Below are positions 32,524 through 45,882 of a stretch of DNA of 64,000 nt, piece after piece. This stretch comes from Drosophila miranda. Its lineage: Eukaryota > Arthropoda > Insecta > Diptera > Drosophilidae. The notes under the pieces are model-generated. The model did not search any database. It had not been told where the DNA came from and worked only from the letters and a program-made list of their open reading frames with translations. The stretch is taken from assembly GCF_003369915.1 (NCBI RefSeq), contig NW_022881603.1, forward strand, positions 28,083,522 through 28,147,521, given 5' to 3'. Both the position numbers and the translations under genes were made by a program. Within the stretch, counting starts at the first letter, position 1. Each line of letters begins with the position of its first letter.

Positions 32524-32633
32524 TGTAGTGTATTGACACTCAGACTTAAGCACGCGTTGTCTTCAAGATTCTCTTTTATTCTATCTCCCTTGGATGGTGT
32601 GACCGTATATAGATATTAATATAATACCTAACA
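32524..32633 (-). repeat. 5' LTR of the retrotransposon
   Basis: 110 bp, identical to the other LTR except for one base. Unusually short for a Ty3/gypsy element. Confidence 0.92.
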
Positions 32634-33439
32634 CAACAGATTTTCGTCCTTTGTGTGGGCGGAAGGGGGTGGGGCGAAATTTTCAGATACACTTTTTATA
32701 GTAAGATCTAACAGGAGTGCGAATACCAAATTTGGTTACTCTAGCCTTAATAGTCTCTGAGATTTTTGAATATCCCCAGATTTTCGTCCTTTGCGGGGGC
32801 GGAAGGGGGTGTGGCGAAATTTTGAAACAAACTCGTCTCGGTCCGATATATTAGGAGTGTGGATACCAAATTTGGTTGCTCTAGCTTTTGTAGTCTCTGA
32901 GATCTAGGCGCTAATGTTTTACTCTAAGCAAAGCCGCCTATGCTACGTGTGTGTTAGAGAGAGACAGGGCGAGAAAAAATTAAATTGTTTTCTTGATGCT
33001 GGCTATAATAATAATACGATCTTATTCAAATTCTGCAGTCTGAAAGATATGGTCATTCTCTACGATTCTGCGTTTTTGGTTTTCTCGTATCTTTAAAATT
33101 GTGGATGCCACAGATTTTCGTCCTTTGTGGGGGCGGAAGTGTTCGGGGCGAAGTTTTGAAATATTTTTGTAGCAGTGACATATCACAGAAGTCTGGATCC
33201 AAAACAACGTTGCTCTAGCTCTTATAGTCTTTGAGCACTAGGCGCTGAAGGGGACGGACAGACGGACGGACGGACAGACAGACAGGGCTCAATCGACTCG
33301 GTTATTGATGCTGATCAAGCATATATATACTTTAAGGGGTCGGAAACGATTCCTTCTGGACGTTACACACATCCAATTTTACCACAAATCTAATATACCC
33401 CAATACTCATTTTGAGTATCGGGTATAATTATAACGAAA

Positions 33440-34532
33440 ACGAGGGGAACGTTGTGAGTTGCTGCGTACACCGCAACTCTACAGTTATACCCGATACTAA
33501 GTCAGTATGGCTCTCCTGCGGCAGACGCCGCTAATATTGAACCACACGACAAAGAGTGCGTGCGAGAGAGACAGAAAATCAGTCTGTGCGTGGCCACTGC
33601 AAATTGATTTCTTGCTTTTGGCTACAAAAATGATCCGATCTGATCCAGATTCAGCAATCTGATAGATATAGTCATTATCTATGATTCTGCGTTTTTAGTT
33701 TTCTCGAATGTGCAATATTGTGGATGCAACAGATTTTCGTTCTTTGTGGGGGCGGAAGGGGGTAGGGCGAAATTCTGAGATATACGTTTTATAGTGAGAT
33801 CTAACAAGAGTGCGGATACCAAATTTGGTTACTCTAGCCTTAATAGTCTCTGAGATTTGTGGATGCCCCAGATTTTCGTCCTTTGCGGGGGCAGAAGGGG
33901 GTGTGGCGAAATTTGGACACGAAACGGTCAAGGTCCGATATCACAGGAGTGTGGATACCAAATTTGGTTGCTCTGGCTCTTATAGGTTCTGAGATCCTTG
34001 AACTCATATTTTGCAATTGGCAAAACCGACCATGAAACCTGTGTGTTAGGGAGAGACAGAGCGAGAAAGAATGAAATTGTTTTCTTGCTTCTGGCTATAA
34101 TCATTATACGATCTGGTTGAGATTTTACACTCTAGAACATATAGTCATCGTTTACGATTCTGCATTTTTGGTTTTATCGTATCTTTAAAAATGTGGATGC
34201 CACAGATTTTCGTTCTTTGTGGGGGCGGAAGTGGGCGGGGCAAAGTTTTGAAATATTTTTGTAGCAGTGACATATCACAGATGTCTGAATCCAAAACATC
34301 GTTGCTCTAGCTCTTATAGTCTTTGAGCACTAGGCGCTGAAGGGGACGGACGGACGGACGGACGGACGGACAGACGGACAGACAGACAGGGCTCAATCGA
34401 CTCGGCTATTGATGCTGATCAAGAATATATATACTTTATGGGGTCGGAAACGATTCCTTCTGGACGTTACACACATCCACTTTTACCACAAATCTAATAT
34501 ACCCCAATACTCATTTTGAGTATCGGGTATAA
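33440..34532 (+). mobile_element. DINE-1-like element
   Basis: Full unit of the variant with CTGCGGCAGACG near the start. The 33.7-34.3 kb part matches 47.5-48.1 kb closely, but the GGAC tract here is shorter (about 34,345-34,389). Confidence 0.75.
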
Positions 34533-34540
34533 TAACGAAA

Positions 34541-35686
34541 ACGAGGGGGAACGTTGTGAGTTGCTGCGGACACCGCAACTCTACGGTTATACCCGATACT
34601 AAGTCAGTATGGCTCTCCTCCGGCAGACGCCGCTAATATTAAACGACACGACAAAGAGTGCGTGCGAGAGAGACAGAAAATCAGTCTGAGCGTGACGTCG
34701 GGCGCTGCGTAGCCACTGCAAATTGATTTGTTCCTATTGGCTATAAAAATGATCTGATCTGATCGAGATTCAGCAATCTGATAGATATGGTCATTATCTA
34801 TGATTCTGCGTTTTTAGTTTTCTCGAATGTGCAATATTGTGGATGCAACAGATTTTCGTCCTTTGTGTGGGCGGAAGGGGGTGGGGCGAAATTTTGAGAT
34901 ACACTTTTTATAGTAAGATCTTACAGGAGTGCGGATACCAAATTTGGTTACTCTAGCCTTAATAGTCTCTGAGATTTTTGAATATCCCAGATTTTCGTCC
35001 TTTGCGGGGGCGGAAGGGGGTGTGGCGAAATTTTGAAACAAACTCGTCTCGGTCCGATATATTAGGAGTGTGGATACCAAATTTGGTTGCTCTAGCTTTT
35101 GTAGTCTCTGAGATCTAGGCGCTAATGTTTTACTCTAAGCAAAACCGACCATGAAACCTGTGTGTTAGAGAGAGACAGAGCGAGAAAGAATGAAATTGTT
35201 TTCTTGCTTCTGGCTATAATAATTATACGATCTGGTTCAGATTTTGCACTCTAGAAGATATAGTCATCTTCTACGCTTCTACGTTTTTAGTTTTCTCGTA
35301 TCGTCGAAATTGTGGATGCCACAGATTTTCGTCCTTTGTGGGGGCGGAAGTGGGCGGGGCAAAGTTTTGAAATATTCTTGTAGCAGTGACATATCACAGA
35401 AGTCTGGATCCAAAACATCGTTACTCTCGCTCTTATAGTCTTTGAGCACTAGGCGCTGAAGGGGACGGACAGACGGACGGACGGACGGACGGACAGACGG
35501 ACAGACGGACAGACGGACGGACGGACAGACGGACAGACAGACATGGCTCAATCGACTCGGCTATTGATGCTGATCAAGAATATATATACTTTATGGGGTC
35601 GGAAACGATTCCTTCTGGACGTTACACACCTCCACTTTACCACAAATCTAATATACCCCAATACTCATTTTGAGTATCGGGTATAA
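34541..35686 (+). mobile_element. DINE-1-like element, recombinant
   Basis: Full-length. The part after about 35,140 is nearly identical to 17,838 onward, GGAC tract included, while the first part belongs to another subtype. Confidence 0.72.
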
Positions 35687-35772
35687 TAAAAGAGAACCCG
35701 TCGATACTCAGAGCATCTCGATTTTAGATAAATCGGATTCCCGCCCATTGGCGAATGCCTGGCATAGTACGA

Positions 35773-36864
35773 ACGAGGGGGAACGTTGTGAGTTGCAGCG
35801 GACACCGCAACTCTACAGTTATACCCGATACTAAGTCAGTATGGCTCTCCTCCGGCAGACGCCGCTAATATTGAACGACACGACAAAGAGTGCGTGCGAG
35901 AGAGACAGAAAATCAGTCTGAGCGTGACGACGGGGGCTGCGTAGCCAATGCAAATTGATTTGTTCCTTTTGGCTACAAAAATGATCTGATCTGATCCAGA
36001 TTCAGCAATCTGATAGATATGATCATTATCTATGATTCTGCGTTTTTAGTTTTCTCGTATCCTCAATATTGTGGATGCAACAGATTTTCGTCCTTTGTGG
36101 GGCGAAATTTTGAGATATATGTTTTAAAGTGAGATCTAACAGGAGTGCGGATACCAAATTTGGTTACTCTAGCCTTAATAGTCTCTGAGATGTGTGAATA
36201 TCCCCAGATTTTCATCCTTTGCGGGGGCGGAAGGGGGTGTGTCGAAATTTTGAAACAAACTCGTATCGGTCCGATATATTAGGAGTGTGGATACCAAATT
36301 TGGTTGCTCTAGCTTTTGTAGTCTCTGAGATCTAGGCGCTAATGTTTTACTCTAAGCAAAGCCGCCTATGCTACGTGTGTGTTAGAGAGAGACAGGGCGA
36401 GAAAAAATTAAATTGTTTTCTTGATGCTGGCTATAATAATAATACGATCCAATTCAGATTCCGCAGTCTGAAAGATATGGTCATTCTCTACAACTCTACG
36501 TTTTTGGTTTTCTCATATCTTTAAAATTGTGGATGCCACAGATTTTCGTCCTTTGTGGGGGCGGAAGTGGGCGGGGCGAAGTTTTGAAATATTTTTGTAG
36601 CAGTGACATATCACAGAAGTCTGGATCCAAAACATCGTTGCTCTAGCTCTTATAGTCTTTGAGCACTAGGCGCTGAAGGGGACGGACAGACGGACAGACG
36701 GACGGACGGACAGACGGACAGGGCTCAATCGACTCGGCTATTGATGCTGATCAAGAATATATATACTTTATGGGGTCGGAAACGATTCCTTCTGGACGTT
36801 ACACACATCCACTTTTACCACAAATCTAATATACCCCAATACTCATTTTGAGTATCGGGTATAA
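35773..36864 (+). mobile_element. DINE-1-like element
   Basis: The left half matches unit 2 (18,471) at a constant offset of 17,302; the right half, from about 36,360, is a different subtype. Confidence 0.72.
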
Positions 36865-36872
36865 TAACGAAA

Positions 36873-37998
36873 ACGAGGGGGAACGTTGTGAGTTGCTGCG
36901 GACACCGCAACTCTACGGTTATACCCGATACTAAGTCAGTATGGCTCTCCTGCGGCAGACGCCGCTAATATTGAACCACACGACAGAGAGTGCGTGCGAG
37001 AGAGACAGAAAATCAGTCTGTGCGTGGCCACTGCAAATTGATTTCTTGCTTTTGGCTACAAAAATGATCCGATCTGATCCAGATTCAGCAATCTGATAGA
37101 TATAGTCATTATCTATGATTCTACGTTTTTAGTTTTCTCGAATGTGCAATATTGTAGATGCAACAGATTTTCGTTCTTTGGGGGGGCGGAAGGGGGTGGG
37201 GCGAAATTCTAAGATATACGTTTTATAGTGAGATCTAACAGAAGTGCGGATACCAAATTTGGTTACTCTAGCCTTAATAGTCTCTGAGATTTGTGGATGC
37301 CCCAGATTTTCGTCCTTTGCGGGGGCGGAAGGGGGTGTGGCGAAATTTGGACAGAAAAAGGTCAAGGTCCGATATCACAGGAGTGTGGATATCAAATTTG
37401 GTTGCTCTGGCTCTTATAGGTTCTGAGATCCTTGAACTCATATTTTGCATTTAGCAAAACCAACCATGAAACCTGTGTGTTAGAGAGAGACAGAGCGAGA
37501 AAGAATGAAATTGTTTTCTTGATTCTGGCTATAATAATTATACGATCTGGTTCAGATTTTGCACTGTAGAAGATATGGTCATCCTCACCGATTCTGCGTT
37601 TTTGGTTTTATCGTATCTTTAAAAATGTGGATGCCTCAGATTTTCGTCCTTTGTGGGGGCGGAAGTGGGCGGGGCGAAGTTTTGAAATATTTTTGTAGCA
37701 GTGACATATCACAGAAGTCTGTATCCGAAACATCGTTGCTCTAGCTCTTATAGTCTTTGAGCACTAGGCGCTGAAGGGGACGGACGGACGGACGGACGGA
37801 CGGACGGACGGACGGACGGACGGACGGACGGACGGACAGACGGACAGACAGACAGGGCTCAATCGACTCGGCTATTGATGCTGATCAAGAATATATATAC
37901 TTTATGGGGTCGGAAACGATTCCTTCTGGACGTTACACACATCCACTTTTACCACAAATCTAATATACCCCAATACTCATTTTGAGTATCGGGTATAA
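36873..37998 (+). mobile_element. DINE-1-like element
   Basis: Full-length, with one of the longest pure GGAC tracts (about 37,780-37,850). Close relatives at 41,730 (3' part) and 49,481. Confidence 0.75.
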
Positions 37999-39880
37999 CG
38001 ACGGGGAACGTTGTGAGTTGCTGCGGACACCGCAACTCTACGGTTATACCCGATACTAAGTCAGTATGGCTCTCCTCCGGCAGACGCCGCTAATATTAAA
38101 CGACACGACAAAGAGTGCTTAATTGCTGTTTACTTTGGGCAACTACGAACACTTGCCGAAATATAGTAGAGTTCCACTTCCACCGAAGTAATGGTGGAAG
38201 ACGCATGTGCATAAGTAGATCTTTCGATTCCTTTCCGACTATGTGGTCTGCTCCTTTGCTAATGAATCAAAATCCCATCAAATCTTGCAAGCTGGATGGA
38301 AATCTGTTTGCGGTGGTTCTTCCTCTTGCTAGCCACTGGCTTCTTTGCAGACCTGAGATAGTAATTTATTTCTTAAAAAGTGAAATCCATTAACACAAAT
38401 TCTTTTCTTTCTCCCTCTTCCTCGCTGCACCCACTCAGGGATAACTCTTCTCCGTTTTTCTCCCAACACGAAAGAGAGAAATTGCAATCACCTTTGTAAT
38501 TGTGCTCTGCTACTTTTCAGCCAACAGCTTTGCTTTGTGCACTAAAAGTATTAAATTTCCTCAAATATTCCGGGCATACACACATACAGACACACTCGTA
38601 CATAAGCCAGAATGCAACAACGGGGCTAGCAGCCTTTTGTGGGGATTCCCCTTTATGGCTTTCGTTCGGTCATCGTCGTCGCCGTACCGCAGTAAGTCAC
38701 AACTAAATGCTTTCAATTCCTTTTGCTGCCATTTTCTGCCTTTATCGTGGCCAGCGCTTAACTTTAAAAATAGTTTTGTATTGTTGCTATTCCCATTGTT
38801 AATGGAATCGCACGAGTGCACCCAGGAAACCATTTAGTGCTGAAACATCGCTGCAAAGAGAATGTTAGCTACAATGTTGGATAACAGGCCATGTAGAGTG
38901 GAACGGATCCTGCCCGTGCCCGTTCATTCCTATGCTAACGATCTTCCAATATACATATGTATCTACCATATATTACGAACTATTTGTGTACCCTCTCATG
39001 TGACCTCTCTCCTCTCGCATCATTCTGTTATGTTAAAAATATTGTTTTCAGTGTATCGTTGTATTTCTCATCTTCCTTTTCTGTCAGCTAAAACAATAAC
39101 AATGACAGAGTGCAGAACGCAATCGTTTGCCATCTCCTTCCAGCAGTGTTGCCAGATTTTGAGCGCCAAAATAAGCTAGATTTTACAAAAATACAAGCTA
39201 GAACAAGCTAAAAATTGTAAAAAACAGGCTAAAAAATAGGCTAAAATAAAACAACACATAGATATATACATTTATAATTGTGTTATTATTTCATCCAATT
39301 CGCTATTGCTTGAATCGGTATATTTATCGCTGGAACGTATTAAATTTAAATATTTCTCCGGTAATTGATAGTTGTGACAACATTTTCCATGACGGCGCAA
39401 TCCAAACAAACCTTATATTTAATATTGAGTTTAAGGATTTAACGGTCATTTTGTTCCTTAGCTTGGTCTTAACAATATTCATTTGACTGAATACACGTTC
39501 AATAGCAGCATTTGGTTTTCTCATATCTTTAAAATTGTGGATGCCACAGATTTTCGTCCTTTGTGGGGGCGGAAGTGGGCGGGGCGAAGTTTTGAAATAT
39601 TTTTGTAGCAGTGACATATCACAGAAGTCTGGATCCAAAACATCGTTGCTCTAGCTCTTATAGTCTTTGAGCACTAGGCGCTGAAGGGGACGGACAGACG
39701 GACAGACGGACAGACGGACGGACGGACAGACAGACAGGGCTCAATCGACTCGGCTATTGATGCTGATCAAGCATATATATACTTTATGGGGTCGGAAACG
39801 ATTCCTTCTGGACGTTACACACATCCAATTTTACCACAAATCTAATATACCCCAATACTCATTTTGAGTATCGGGTATAA
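37999..39880 (+). mobile_element. Chimeric DINE element carrying an arm fragment, copy A
   Basis: 5' DINE end of about 120 bp, foreign insert at 38,119-39,514, then the DINE 3' half with GGAC tract and terminal hairpin. The insert matches 61,111-62,584 and ends within the hAT element. Copy A has two deletions relative to copies B and D: 19 bp near 38,520 and about 58 bp near 39,404. Confidence 0.85.
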
Positions 39881-39891
39881 TTATAACGAAA

Positions 39892-40942
39892 ACGAGGGGG
39901 AACGTTGTGAGTTGCTGCGGACACCGCAACTCTACGGTTATACCCGATACTAAGTCAGTATGGCTCTCCTCCGGCAGACGCCGCTAATATTAAACGACAC
40001 GACAAAGAGTGCGTGCGAGAGAGACAGAAAATCAGTCTGAGCGTGACGTCGGGCGCTGCGTAGCCACTGCAAATTGATTTGATCCTATTGGCTATAAAAA
40101 TGATCTGATCTGATCGAGATTCAGCAATCTGATAGATATGGTCATTATCTATGATTCTGCGTTTTTAGTTTTCTCGAATGTGCAATATTGTGGATGCAAC
40201 AGATTTTCGTTCTTTGTGTGGGCGGAAGGGGGTGGGGCGAAATTTTGAGATGCACGTGTTATAGTAAGATCTAACAGGAGTGCGGATACCAAATTTGGTT
40301 ACTCTAGCCTTAATAGTCTCTGAGATTTTTGAATATCCCCAGATTTTCGTCCTTTGCGGGGGCGGAAGGGGGTGTGGCGAAATTTTGAAACAAACTCGTC
40401 TCGGTCCGATATATTAGGAGTGTGGATACCAAATTTGGTTGCTCTAGCTCTTGTAGTCTCTGAGATCTAGGCGCTAATGTCTTACTCTAAGCAAAGCCGC
40501 CTATGCTACGTGTGTGTTAGAGAGAGACAGGGCGAGAAAAAATTAAATTGTTTCCTTGATTCTGGCTATAATAATAATACGATCCAATTCAGATTCCGCA
40601 GTCTTAAAGTTATGGCCATTCTCTATAATTCTACGTTTTTGGTTTTCTCATATCTTTAAAATTGTGGATGCCACAGATTTTCGTCCTTTGTGGGGGCGGA
40701 AGTGGGCGGGATCCAAAACAACGTTGCTCTAGCTCTTATAGTCTTTGAGCACTAGGCGCTGAAGGGGACGGACAGACGGACGGACGGACAGACAGACAGG
40801 GCTCAATCGACTCGGTTATTGATGCTGATCAAGCATATATATACTTTATGGGGTCGGAAACGATTCCTTCTGGACGTTACACACATCCAATTTTACCACA
40901 AATCTAATATACCCCAATACTCATTTTGAGTATCGGGTATAA
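39892..40942 (+). mobile_element. DINE-1-like element with internal deletion
   Basis: About 80 bp are missing at 40,709, where GTGGGCGG joins GATCCAAAAC. Confidence 0.72.
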
Positions 40943-40953
40943 TTATAACGAAA

Positions 40954-41722
40954 ACGAGGGGGAACGTTGTGAGTTGCTGCGTACACCGCAACTCTACAGT
41001 TATACCCGATACTAAGTCAGTATGGCTCTCCTGCGGCAGACGCCGCTAATATTGAACCACACGACAAAGAGTGCGTGCGAGAGAGACAGAAAATCAGTCT
41101 GTGCGTGGCCACTGCAAATTGATTTCTTGCTTTTGGCTACAAAAATGATCCGATCTGATCCAGATTCAGCAATCTGATAGATATAGTCATTATCTATGAT
41201 TCTGCGTTTTTAGTTTTCTCGAATGTGCAATGTGTGTGTTAGAGAGAGACAGGGCGAGAAAAAATTAAATTGTTTTCTTGATGCTGGCTATAATAATAAC
41301 GCGATCCAATTCAAAATCCGCAGTCTTAAAGATATGGTCATTCTCTACAACTCTACGTTTTTGATTTTCTTGTATCTTTAAAATTGTGGATGCCACAGAT
41401 TTTCGTCCTTTGTGGGGGCGGAAGTGGGCGGGGCGAAGTTTTGAAATATTTTTGTAGCAGTGACATATCACAGAAGTCTGGATCCAAAACATCGTTGCTC
41501 TAGCTCTTATAGTCTTTGAGCACTAGGCGCTGAAGGGGACGGACAGACGGACAGACGGACGGACGGACAGACGGACAGGGCTCAATCGACTCGGCTATTG
41601 ATGCTGATCAAGAATATATATACTTTATGGGGTCGGAAACGATTCCTTCTGGACGTTACACACATCCACTTTTACCACAAATCTAATATACCCCAATACT
41701 CATTTTGAGTATCGGGTATAAT
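40954..41722 (+). mobile_element. DINE-1-like element with large internal deletion
   Basis: About 330 bp of the middle are lost at 41,231, joining GAATGTGCAAT to GTGTGTGTTAGAG; both ends are present. Confidence 0.72.
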
Positions 41723-41729
41723 AACGAAA

Positions 41730-42833
41730 ACGAGGGGGAACGTTGTGAGTTGCTGCGGACACCGCAACTCTACGGTTATACCCGATACTAAGTCAGTATG
41801 GCTCTCCTGCGGCAGACGCCGCTAATATTGAACCACAAGCCAAAGAGTGCGTGCGAGAGAGACAGAAAATCAGTCTGAGCGTGACGACGGGCGCTGCGTA
41901 GCCACTGCAAATTGATTTGTTCCTATTGGCTATAAAAATGATCTGATCTGATCCAGATTCAGCAATCTGATAGATATGGTCATTATCTATGATTCTGCGT
42001 TTTTAGTTTTCTCGAATGTGCAATATTGTGGATGCAACAGATTTTCGTCCTTTGTGTGGGCGGAAGGGGGTGGGGCGAAATTTTGAGATACACTTTTTAT
42101 AGTAAGATCTAACAGGAGTGCGGATACCAAATTTGGTTACTCTAGCCTTAATAGTCTCTGAGATTTTTGAGTATCCCCAGATTTTCGTCCTTTGCGGTGG
42201 CGGAAGGGGGTGTGGCGAAATTTGGACAGAAAAAGGTCAAGGTCCGATATCACAGGAGTGTGGATATCAAATTTGGTTGCTCTGGCTCTTATAGGTTCTG
42301 AGATCCTTGAACTCATATTTTGCAATTGGCAAAACCGACCATGAAACCTGTGTGTTAGAGAGAGACAGAGCGAGAAAGAATGAAATTGTTTTCTTGATTC
42401 TGGCTATAATAATTATACGATCTGGTTCAGATTTTGCACTGTAGAAGATATGGTCATCCTCACCGATTCTGCGTTTTTGGTTTTATCGTATCTTTAAAAA
42501 TGTGGATGCCACAGATTTTCGTCCTTTGTGGGGGCGGAAGTGGGCGGGGCGAAGTTTTGAAATATTTTTGTAGCAGTGACATATCACAGAAGTCTGTATC
42601 CGAAACATCGTTGCTCTAGCTCTTATAGTCTTTGAGCACTAGGCGCTGAAGGGGACGGACGGACGGACGGACAGACGGACAGACAGACAGGGCTCAATCG
42701 ACTCGGCTATTGATGCTGATCAAGAATATATATACTTTATGGGGTCGGAAACGATTCCTTCTGGACGTTACACACATCCACTTTTACCACAAATCTAATA
42801 TACCCCAATACTCATTTTGAGTATCGGGTATAA
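41730..42833 (+). mobile_element. DINE-1-like element, recombinant
   Basis: Full unit; the subtype switches near 42,220. Immediately followed by chimeric copy B, as 36,873 is followed by copy A. Confidence 0.72.
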
Positions 42834-44785
42834 CGACGGGGAACGTTGTGAGTTGCTGCGGACACCGCAACTCTACGGTTATACCCGATACTAAGTCAGT
42901 ATGGCTCTCCTCCGGCAGACGCCGCTAATATTAAACGACACGACAAAGAGTGCTTAATTGCTGTTTACTTTGGGCAACTACGAACACTTGCCGAAATATA
43001 GTAGAGTTCCACTTCCACCGAAGTAATGGTGGAAGACGCATGTGCATAAGCAGATCTTTCGATTCCTTTCCGACTATGTGGTCTGCTCCTTTGCTAATGA
43101 ATCAAAATCCCATCAAATCTTGCAAGCTGGATGGAAATCTGTTTGCGGTGGTTCTTCCTCTTGCTAGCCACTGGCTTCTTTGCAGACCTGAGATAGTAAT
43201 TTATTTCTTAAAAAGTGAAATCCATTAACACAAATTCTTTTCTTTCTCCCTCTTCCTCGCTGCACCCACTCAGGGATAACTCTTCTCCGTTTTTCTCCCA
43301 ACACGAAAGAGAGAAATTGCAATCACCTTTGTAATTGTGCTCTGCTACTTTTCAGCTTTATCGCAATGGCAATGCCAACAGCTTTGCTTTGTGCACTAAA
43401 AGTATTAAATTTCCTCAAATATTCCGGGCATACACACATACAGACACACTCGTACATAAGCCAGAATGCAACAACGGGGCTAGCAGCCTTTTGTGGGGAT
43501 TCCCCTTTTTGGCTTTCGTTCGGTCATCGTCGTCGCCGTACCGCAGTAAGTCACAACTAAATGCTTTCAATTCCTTTTGCTGCCATTTTCTGCCTTTATC
43601 GTGGCCAGCGCTTAACTTTAAAAATAGTTTTGTATTGTTGCTATTCCCATTGTTAATGGAATCGCACGAGTGCACCCAGGAAACCATTTAGTGCTGAAAC
43701 ATCGCTGCAAAGAGAATGTTAGCTACAATGTTGGATAACAGGCCATGTAAAGTGGAACGGATCCTGCCCGTGCCCGTTCATTCCTATGCTAACGATCTTC
43801 CAATATACATATGTATCTACCATATATTACGAACTATTTGTGTACCCTCTCATGTGACCTCTCATCCTCTCGCATCATTCTGTTATGTTAAAAATATTGT
43901 TTTCAGTGTATCGTTGTATTTCTCATCTTCCTTTTCTGTCAGCTAAAACAATAACAATGACAGAGTGCAGAACGCAATCGTTTGCCATCTCCTTCCAGCA
44001 GTGTTGCCAGATTTTGAGCGCCAAAAGAAGCTAGATTTTACAAAAATACAAGCTAGAACAAGCTAAAAATTGTAAAAAACAGGCTAAAAAATAGGCTAAA
44101 ATAAAAAAACACATAGATATATACATTTATAATTGTGTTATTATTTCATCCAATTCGCTATTGCTTGAATCGGTATATTTATCGCTGGAACGTATTAAAT
44201 TTAAATATTTCTCCGGTAATTGATAGTTGTGACAACATTTTCCATGACGGCGCAATCCATATCTGTAAAATTCAAAAGAATTTTAGTCATATTCATGAAA
44301 CAATTAAATATTTCTAAAACAAACCTTATATTTAATATTGAGTTTAAGGATTTAGCGGTCATTTTGTTCCTTAGCTTGGTCTTAACAATATTCATTTGAC
44401 TGAATACACGTTCAATAGCAGCATTTGGTTTTCTCATATCTTTAAAATTGTGGATGCCACAGATTTTCGTCCTTTGTGGGGGCGGAAGTGGGCGGGGCGA
44501 AGTTTTAAAATATTTTTGTAGCAGTGACATATCACAGAAGTCTGGATCCAAAACATCGTTGCTCTAGCTCTTATAGTCTTTGAGCACTAGGCGCTGAAGG
44601 GGACGGACAGACGGACAGACGGACGGACGGACAGACAGACAGGGCTCAATCGACTCGGCTATTGATGCTAATCAAGCATATATATACTTTATGGGGTCGG
44701 AAACGATTCCTTCTGGACGTTACACACATCCAATTTTACCACAAATCTAATATACCCCAATACTCATTTTGAGTATCGGGTATAA
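42834..44785 (+). mobile_element. Chimeric DINE element carrying an arm fragment, copy B
   Basis: Insert at 42,954-44,427 with the same two junctions as copy A, and full-length relative to 61,111-62,584. Lies in the 4.8-kb block repeated at 51,975. Confidence 0.88.
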
Positions 44786-44796
44786 TTATAACGAAA

Positions 44797-45882
44797 ACGA
44801 GGGGGAACGTTGTGAGTTGCTGCGGACACCGCAACTCTACGGTTATACCCGATACTAAGTCAGTATGGCTCTCCTCCGGCAGACGCCGCTAATATTAAAC
44901 GACACGACAAAGAGTGCGTGCGAGAGAGACAGAAAATCAGTCTGAGCGTGACGACGGGCGCTGCGTAGCCACTGCAAATTGATTTGTTCCTATTGGCTAT
45001 AAAAATGATCTGATCTGATCCAGATTCAGCAATCTGATAGATATGGTCATTATCTATGATTCTGCGTTTTTAGTTTTCTCGAATGTGCAATATTGTGGAT
45101 GCAACAGATTTTCGTCCTTTGTGTGGGCGGAAGGGGGTGGGGCGAAATTTTGAGATACACTTTTTATAGTAAGATCTAACAGGAGTGCGGATACCAAATT
45201 TGGTTACTCTAGCCTTAATAGTCTCTGAGATTTTTGAGTATCCCCAGATTTTCGTCCTTTGCGGTGGCGGAAGGGGGTGTGGCGAAATTTTGAAACAAAC
45301 TCGTCTCGGTCCAAAATATTAGGAGTGTGGATACCAAATTTGGTTGCTCTAGCTTTTGTAGTCTCTGAGATCTAGGCGCTAATGTTTTACTCTAAGCAAA
45401 GCCGCCTATGCTACGTGTGTGTTAGAGAGAGACAGGGCAAGAAAAAATGAAATTGTTTTCATGATGCTGGCTATAATAATAAAACGATCTTATTCAAATT
45501 CTGCAGTCTAAAAGATATGGTCATTCTCTACGATTCTGCGTTTTTGGTTTTCTCGTATCTTTAAAATTGTGGATGCCACAGATTTTCGTCCTTTGTGGGG
45601 GCGGAAGTGGGCGGGGCGAAGTTTTGAAATATTTTTGCAGCAGTGACATATCACAGAAGTCTGGATCCAAAACAACGTTGCTCTAGCTCTTATAGTCTTT
45701 GAGCACTAGGCGCTGAAGGGGACGGACAGACGGACAGACGGACGGACGGACAGACAGACAGGGCTCAATCGACTCGGCTATTGATGCTGATCAAGCATAT
45801 ATATACTTTATGGGGTCGGAAACGATTCCTTCTGGACGTTACACACATCCACTTTTACCACAAATCTAATATCGGGTATAAA
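44797..45882 (+). mobile_element. DINE-1-like element without 3' hairpin
   Basis: The end reads CTAATATCGGGTATAA: about 20 bases holding the 3' hairpin are deleted. Same defect in the partner at 54,303-55,388. Confidence 0.72.

Larger units (their letters stand above)
28096..32633 (-). mobile_element. Ty3/gypsy-type LTR retrotransposon, 4538 bp
   Basis: Bounded by two 110-bp LTRs that differ at one position, starting TGTAGTG and ending TAACA on the + strand, with a 5-bp target duplication CAACA (28,091-28,095 and 32,634-32,638). On the minus strand the order is LTR, a 67-base leader with a tRNA primer site, gag with the start of protease, pol, polypurine tract, LTR. The near-identical LTRs indicate a recent insertion. 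There is no envelope gene. The only visible defect is a frame change inside the protease coding part. Confidence 0.93.
27618..33428 (+). mobile_element. DINE-1-like element split by an LTR retrotransposon
   Basis: The unit begins at 27,618 and resumes after 32,638. Before the break a stretch of about 105 bp (27,989-28,095) repeats 27,822-27,926. The insertion site CAACA is duplicated on both sides of the retrotransposon. The right part has a GGAC tract at about 33,255-33,286. Confidence 0.75.

Noticed and set aside
39395-39425. Apparent intron loss in chimeric copy A, hinting at a retro-copied transposase
   Set aside because: The missing bases do not match the intron borders: part of the donor side remains and four exon bases are gone. 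It is an ordinary deletion.
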